Assembly: GCF_017875465.1 (NCBI RefSeq)
Contig: NZ_JAGGMQ010000001.1
Location: 1,364,001-1,428,000, forward strand
Source of the DNA: Winslowiella toletana
GTDB taxonomy: Bacteria; Pseudomonadota; Gammaproteobacteria; Enterobacterales; Enterobacteriaceae
Reading direction: 5' to 3'
DNA length: 64,000 nucleotides
Part shown: in pieces, positions 59,761 to 64,000 of the stretch
Numbering within the stretch: position 1 is the stretch's first letter
Layout: each line of letters starts with the position of its first letter
The notes under the pieces: generated by a model
Told to the model about the DNA's origin: nothing
Databases searched by the model: none
Seen by the model: only the letters and a program-made list of their open reading frames with translations
Position numbers and translations under genes: made by a program

Positions 59761-62700
59761 TCGCCTCTCCGCTGCTGCGCGTTACGCAGATAGCGTTTGC
59801 TGCGCTGCGACAGGCCGTCAAACCACAGATAGATCACCGGTGTGGAGAACAGCGTCAGCACCTGGCTGAAGATCAGCCCGCCGACAATCACCAGTCCCAG
59901 CGGCTGACGCAGCTCCGCGCCGGATCCCTGCGCCAGCATCAGCGGCAGCGCACCAAGCAGCGCCGCCATGGTGGTCATCAGAATCGGACGGAAACGCAGT
60001 AAGCAGGCCTGATGGATCGCCTCGCGCGGGCTGAGATGCTGCTTATTCTCCGCCTCCAGCGCAAAGTCGATCATCATAATCGCGTTCTTTTTCACGATGC
60101 CGATCAGCAGGATCACGCCAATCAGCGCGATCAGGCTGAATTCAGTATCCGCCAGCAGCAGAGTTAACAGCGCGCCCACCGCCGCCGACGGCAGGGTCGA
60201 CAGAATAGTAACCGGATGGATAAAGCTCTCATACAGGATCCCCAGCACCACATACATGGTCAGCAGCGCAGCCAGAATCAGCCACAGCGTATTGCTGGTG
60301 GCGCTCTGGAATGCCGCCGCTTCGCCCTGATAGCGCAGCGTGATACTGGCAGGCTGCGCCAGCTGCTTGCTGAGATCGCTAATCGCCTGCTGTCCCTGCT
60401 CTAACGAATAGCCTTCGTTGAGGTTAAAGGAGACAGTGACCGCGGAGAACTGATTAAGGCGCATATGCACCAGCGAACCGGTGCGCTGATGGATTTTAGC
60501 GATCGATGTCAGCCTGACCATACCGCTGCTGGTGGTTGTGGAGGAGGTCGAAGTAGTGGTTGTCGAACTGTCCGACGACGAGGTGCTGCTGGCCAGCCAG
60601 ATATCATCAAATGATGCCGGTGACTGCTGGTATTTCGGCTGTACTTCCAGCACCACGCGATACTGATTCGACTGGGTGAAAATGGTCGATACCAGCCGCT
60701 GACCAAAGGCATTGTACAGCGCCGTATCGACATCGGAAGCGGTAATGCCGTAGCGCGCCGCCGCATCACGGTTCAGCTCCACATACGCCACCTGCCCCTG
60801 ATCCTGTAAATTACTCACCACCGCGTTAAACTCGGGGCGCTTCTGCATCGCCGCCACCAGCTGCGGTGACCACTGCACCAGGCTTTCACTATCGGCATCA
60901 TCCAGCGTGAACTGGTACTGGCTTGGCGTCACCTGGTCATTAACGGTTAAGTCCTGCGACGACTGCATATACAGCTGAATGCCGGGCACCTGCTGTGTCG
61001 CCTGTTTTAGCCCGGCGATAACCGTATCGGCGCGCTCATCACGCTGGTCAAATGACTTCAGGTTAATCTGCAAGCGACCGCTATTCAGGCTGGTGTTATT
61101 GCCATCAATACCGACGGTCGAGGAGAGGCTGTCCACCGCCGGGTTTTGCAGAATAATATCGGCCAGCTGCTGCTGGCGTTTCGCCATCTCGCCAAACGAG
61201 ACATCCTGCGAGGCAACGGTCACCCCCTGAATCAGCCCGGTATCCTGTGCCGGGAAAAAGCCTTTAGGGATCACCAGATACAGCAGCGCGGTCAGTGCCA
61301 GCGTCGCCAGCGCCACCAGCAGCGTAATGCGCTGATGATTAAGCACCACCGTCAGCATGCGGTCATAGCCGCGTACCAGCATATCGAAAAACTGGCCCCC
61401 TTTACGGTAGAAGCGGCTCTGACGATGTTCAGGAATATGGCGCAGCAGATAAGCGCACAGCATTGGCGTCAGGGTTAATGACACCAGCATCGACACCAGA
61501 ATCGCCACCGCCAGCGTAATAGCGAATTCGCGGAACAGCCGCCCGACCACATCGCCCATAAACAGCAGCGGGATCAGCACCGCAATCAGCGAGAAAGTCA
61601 GCGAGATAATGGTAAAGCCAATCTGCGCCGATCCTTTTAACGCCGCCTGCATCGGGGTTTCCCCCTCTTCCAGCCGCCGCGAAATATTCTCCACCACCAC
61701 AATCGCATCATCGATAACAAAGCCGGTGGCGACAGTCAGCGCCATCAGCGACAGGTTATTCAGGCTGAAATCGCACAGATACATCACGCCAAAGGTGCCG
61801 ACCAGCGACAACGGCACCGCCACGCTGGGGATCAGCGTCGCCGCGACATTACGCAGGAACAGGAATGTGACCATCACCACCAGCGCAATCGACAGCATCA
61901 GTTCAAACTGCACATCGCTGATGGAGGCGCGGATGGTCTGAGTGCGATCCGACAGGATCTGTACCTTTACGCCATCCGGCAGCGCCGCCTGCAAGGTCGG
62001 CAGCTGAGCCTTAATATTATCCACCACCGAAATCACATTGGCGCCCGGCTGGCGCTGCACGCTAATTACAATCGCCGGACTGCGGTTCGCCCATGCCGAC
62101 TGGTAGCTGTTCTCCGCCGCCTCAGAAATCTGCGCGATATCGTGCAGCCTGAGCGCTGCGCCATTCTGATATGTCAGAATCAGGTTGCCGTACTCTTCTG
62201 CAGTACGCAGCTGATCGTTGGCATCAATGGTCACCGAGTGGTACTTGCCGTCAAAGCCCCCTTTCGAGCCATTAACGTTACTGTTACTGATCAGGGTATT
62301 AACGTCTTCCAGTGTCAGCCCATGGGCCGCCAGCGCTTTCGGATCCATCTGCACGCGGATCGCTGGCTGATGGCCGCCCGCCAGCGTCACCATACCGACG
62401 CCGGAAATTTGCGACAGCTTTAGCGCAATACGGGTATTTACCAGATCCTGCACTTTGGTCAGCGGCAGGGTATCGGAGGTCGCCGCCAGGGTGATTACCG
62501 CGCTATCCGCCGGATTGACCTTTTTATAGGTTGGCGGGTTGGGCAGATCGCCCGGCAGCAGGCTGTCGGCGGCATTAATCGCCGCCTGCACTTCCTGCTC
62601 CGCCACATCCAGCGACAGTTCCAGCGAGAATTTCAGCGTAATAACCGACGAACCGCTGGCGCTGCTGGAAGTCATCTGGCTGAGTCCCGCCATCTGCCCC

Positions 62701-62912
62701 AGCTGACGCTCCAGCGGCGCGGTGACCGAAGAGGCCATCACATCCGGGCTGGCGCCGGGATAAAGAGTGGTGACCTGAATGGTCGGATAGTCCACCTGCG
62801 GCAGCGCCGAAGTGGAGAGAAAACGATAAGCAAACAGCCCGGAGAGTAATACCCCCACCATCAGCAGGATGGTGGCTACCGGACGTTCGATAAAGATACG
62901 CGAAGGATTCAT
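59757..62912 (-). CDS. mdtB: RND efflux pump inner-membrane subunit MdtB
   Basis: Partner of MdtC, 1051 aa: N-terminal [41 protein letters not shown] with the proton-relay Asp pair, and [19 protein letters not shown] 22-residue tract made only of Ser and Thr plus one Asp occupies residues 775-796 (60525-60590) in the C-terminal periplasmic region; MdtC has a short loop there. This is probably why the protein is a little longer than E. coli MdtB (1040). Overlaps of 4 nt with mdtA and mdtC show coupled translation. Confidence 0.94.
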   Translation of the reverse strand: MNPSRIFIERPVATILLMVGVLLSGLFAYRFLSTSALPQVDYPTIQVTTLYPGASPDVMASSVTAPLERQLGQMAGLSQMTSSSASGSSVITLKFSLELSLDVAEQEVQAAINAADSLLPGDLPNPPTYKKVNPADSAVITLAATSDTLPLTKVQDLVNTRIALKLSQISGVGMVTLAGGHQPAIRVQMDPKALAAHGLTLEDVNTLISNSNVNGSKGGFDGKYHSVTIDANDQLRTAEEYGNLILTYQNGAALRLHDIAQISEAAENSYQSAWANRSPAIVISVQRQPGANVISVVDNIKAQLPTLQAALPDGVKVQILSDRTQTIRASISDVQFELMLSIALVVMVTFLFLRNVAATLIPSVAVPLSLVGTFGVMYLCDFSLNNLSLMALTVATGFVIDDAIVVVENISRRLEEGETPMQAALKGSAQIGFTIISLTFSLIAVLIPLLFMGDVVGRLFREFAITLAVAILVSMLVSLTLTPMLCAYLLRHIPEHRQSRFYRKGGQFFDMLVRGYDRMLTVVLNHQRITLLVALATLALTALLYLVIPKGFFPAQDTGLIQGVTVASQDVSFGEMAKRQQQLADIILQNPAVDSLSSTVGIDGNNTSLNSGRLQINLKSFDQRDERADTVIAGLKQATQQVPGIQLYMQSSQDLTVNDQVTPSQYQFTLDDADSESLVQWSPQLVAAMQKRPEFNAVVSNLQDQGQVAYVELNRDAAARYGITASDVDTALYNAFGQRLVSTIFTQSNQYRVVLEVQPKYQQSPASFDDIWLASSTSSSDSSTTTTSTSSTTTSSGMVRLTSIAKIHQRTGSLVHMRLNQFSAVTVSFNLNEGYSLEQGQQAISDLSKQLAQPASITLRYQGEAAAFQSATSNTLWLILAALLTMYVVLGILYESFIHPVTILSTLPSAAVGALLTLLLADTEFSLIALIGVILLIGIVKKNAIMMIDFALEAENKQHLSPREAIHQACLLRFRPILMTTMAALLGALPLMLAQGSGAELRQPLGLVIVGGLIFSQVLTLFSTPVIYLWFDGLSQRSKRYLRNAQQRRGE

Positions 62913-64000
62913 TGCGCCTGCGCGCTCCCGCCAGCGGCTTTAGTCTGCTGCGCGCTGACCAGCTCGACTTTGCTACCGTTTGACAGGCGATCAATCCCCT
63001 CTGTCACCACCCGATCGCCCGCTTTTACCCCGGAGAGGATCGCTTGTTGATCTTCACCAAAGCCTGGACCGGTTTGCACTGCGGTACGGCTGACGGTGTT
63101 GTCCTGCTTAATCAGATAAACAAAGCTGCCGTCGCTGCTCAGCTGTAACGCCTGCGCCGGGATCACCGTCGCCTGCTTCAGGGTGCCGGTTTGCAGCCGC
63201 ACATTAACAAACTGGTTCGGGTAGAGCGCATCATGCTGATTGGCAAAGGTTGCCTTCAGCTCAACGCTGCCGGTATCGGTATTGATTGAGTTACTCATAA
63301 ACTGCACCACGCCCTGCTCCAGCTGCGTGCTGCCATCCTGATCAAAAGCGGTGGCGGGCAGCGTCTGGCCGTTATGCAGCGCTTTCGCCAGCAGCGGGAT
63401 ATTGCTCTGCGGCACGCTGAAGGTGACGGCGGCAGGCTGGGTTTGCGTAATCGTGACAATGCCGGTGGTATCGCTGCTGTGCACCATATTACCGGCATCC
63501 ACCAGCCGTAAACCGGCGCGGCCACTGATTGGCGAAGTGATGCTGGCATATTCAATGTCCAGTTTTGCCGCATCAATCTGCGCCTGCGCCGCTTTAATCG
63601 TGCCGCGATACTGACCCACGGTGGCAATCTGGCTATCCAGATCCTGCCGCGCCAGAGAATCCTGGGCGTACAGTTTCTGATACCGTTTCAGCGTCAGCTC
63701 GGCGCTTTTCAGCAGCGCCTGATTTTCGGCCAGCGTGCCCTGATACTGCGCCATGGTGGCCTGGTAGCTGCGCGGATCGATCTGCGCCAGCAGCTGTCCG
63801 GCCTTCACTTGCTGACCTTCGGTAAACAGCACTTTTGTCAGCTGCCCATCCACCCGGCTGGTCACCGTCACACTGGCATTAGGGATCACCGTGCCCAGCG
63901 CATTCAGATAGACCGGGACATCGGCCAGCGTGACCTCACCGCTATGCACCGGCGTGCTACCGCCGCCCATCATACCCGGGCCACCAGAGCCACCAGGAGG
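62909..64000 (-). CDS. mdtA: RND periplasmic adaptor MdtA (partial, runs off right edge)
   Basis: Membrane-fusion protein joining the MdtBC pump to the outer-membrane channel. A lipoyl/barrel-sandwich domain ([32 protein letters not shown]), an alpha-hairpin ([29 protein letters not shown]) and a beta-barrel ([24 protein letters not shown]) are visible. The reading frame is open to the end of the window and preceded by a Gly/Pro-rich linker, so the signal sequence and start lie beyond 64000; an internal ATG at 63973 is not the start. It is the first visible gene of the pump operon. Confidence 0.93.
   Translation of the reverse strand, partial: PPGGSGGPGMMGGGSTPVHSGEVTLADVPVYLNALGTVIPNASVTVTSRVDGQLTKVLFTEGQQVKAGQLLAQIDPRSYQATMAQYQGTLAENQALLKSAELTLKRYQKLYAQDSLARQDLDSQIATVGQYRGTIKAAQAQIDAAKLDIEYASITSPISGRAGLRLVDAGNMVHSSDTTGIVTITQTQPAAVTFSVPQSNIPLLAKALHNGQTLPATAFDQDGSTQLEQGVVQFMSNSINTDTGSVELKATFANQHDALYPNQFVNVRLQTGTLKQATVIPAQALQLSSDGSFVYLIKQDNTVSRTAVQTGPGFGEDQQAILSGVKAGDRVVTEGIDRLSNGSKVELVSAQQTKAAGGSAQAQ

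Overview
The window is chromosomal DNA of a gammaproteobacterium of the order Enterobacterales. From yqcA to aas the gene order is close to that of the E. coli K-12 chromosome (yqcA-truC-yqcC-csrB-syd-queF-ppnN-xni ... rlmM-ygdD-gcvA-gcvB-ygdI-csdAE-tcdA-mltA-tRNA(fMet)-amiC-argA-recD-recB-ptrA-recC-pseudopilins-thyA-lgt-ptsP-rppH-mutH-ygdQ-ygdR-tas-lplT-aas). Several departures (unified gar/gud cluster, no sdaCB or fuc genes, DUF943 orphans, a Mux-type RND operon) suggest Erwiniaceae such as Pantoea, Erwinia or Mixta. That placement is an inference from layout and protein resemblance, not from a search.

Region by region. 1-8834: complete hexarate catabolism. garD (galactarate dehydratase) is divergent from a gudP-gudX-gudD-garL-garR-garK operon, so uptake, dehydration, aldol cleavage, tartronate semialdehyde reduction and glycerate phosphorylation are all encoded together; garK runs off the left edge. 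8917-14970: yqcA, truC, yqcC, the CsrB regulatory RNA with UvrY-like sites upstream, syd, queF, ppnN (TTG start) and xni. 15218-24503: an orphan DUF943 membrane protein, rlmM, ygdD, gcvA with divergent sRNA GcvB, lipoprotein ygdI, the CsdA-CsdE sulfur-transfer pair with tcdA, mltA, two initiator tRNA genes and amiC. 24686-27192: argA behind tandem ARG boxes, then a two-gene insert resembling a toxin-antitoxin module behind a near-consensus promoter. 27233-40855: recD, recB, ptrA, recC and four overlapping pseudopilin-type genes. 41023-46289: a second DUF943 gene with an overlapping leader ORF, thyA-lgt and ptsP-rppH. 46366-46782: DnaA boxes at the position of the replication-control site DARS2, followed by mutH, ygdQ, ygdR, tas, lplT and aas. 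53597-64000: a chemoreceptor with a FliA-type promoter, then an RND efflux operon mdtA-mdtB-mdtC plus an OprM-type outer-membrane lipoprotein; mdtA runs off the right edge.

The best candidates for poorly described biology are the HicA-like/helix-turn-helix pair between argA and recD, the two DUF943 orphans, the Ser/Thr-rich insert in MdtB, and the family of GC-rich palindromes repeated in three intergenic gaps. Most of the remainder is conserved housekeeping. No insertion sequence, prophage or CRISPR array was seen.
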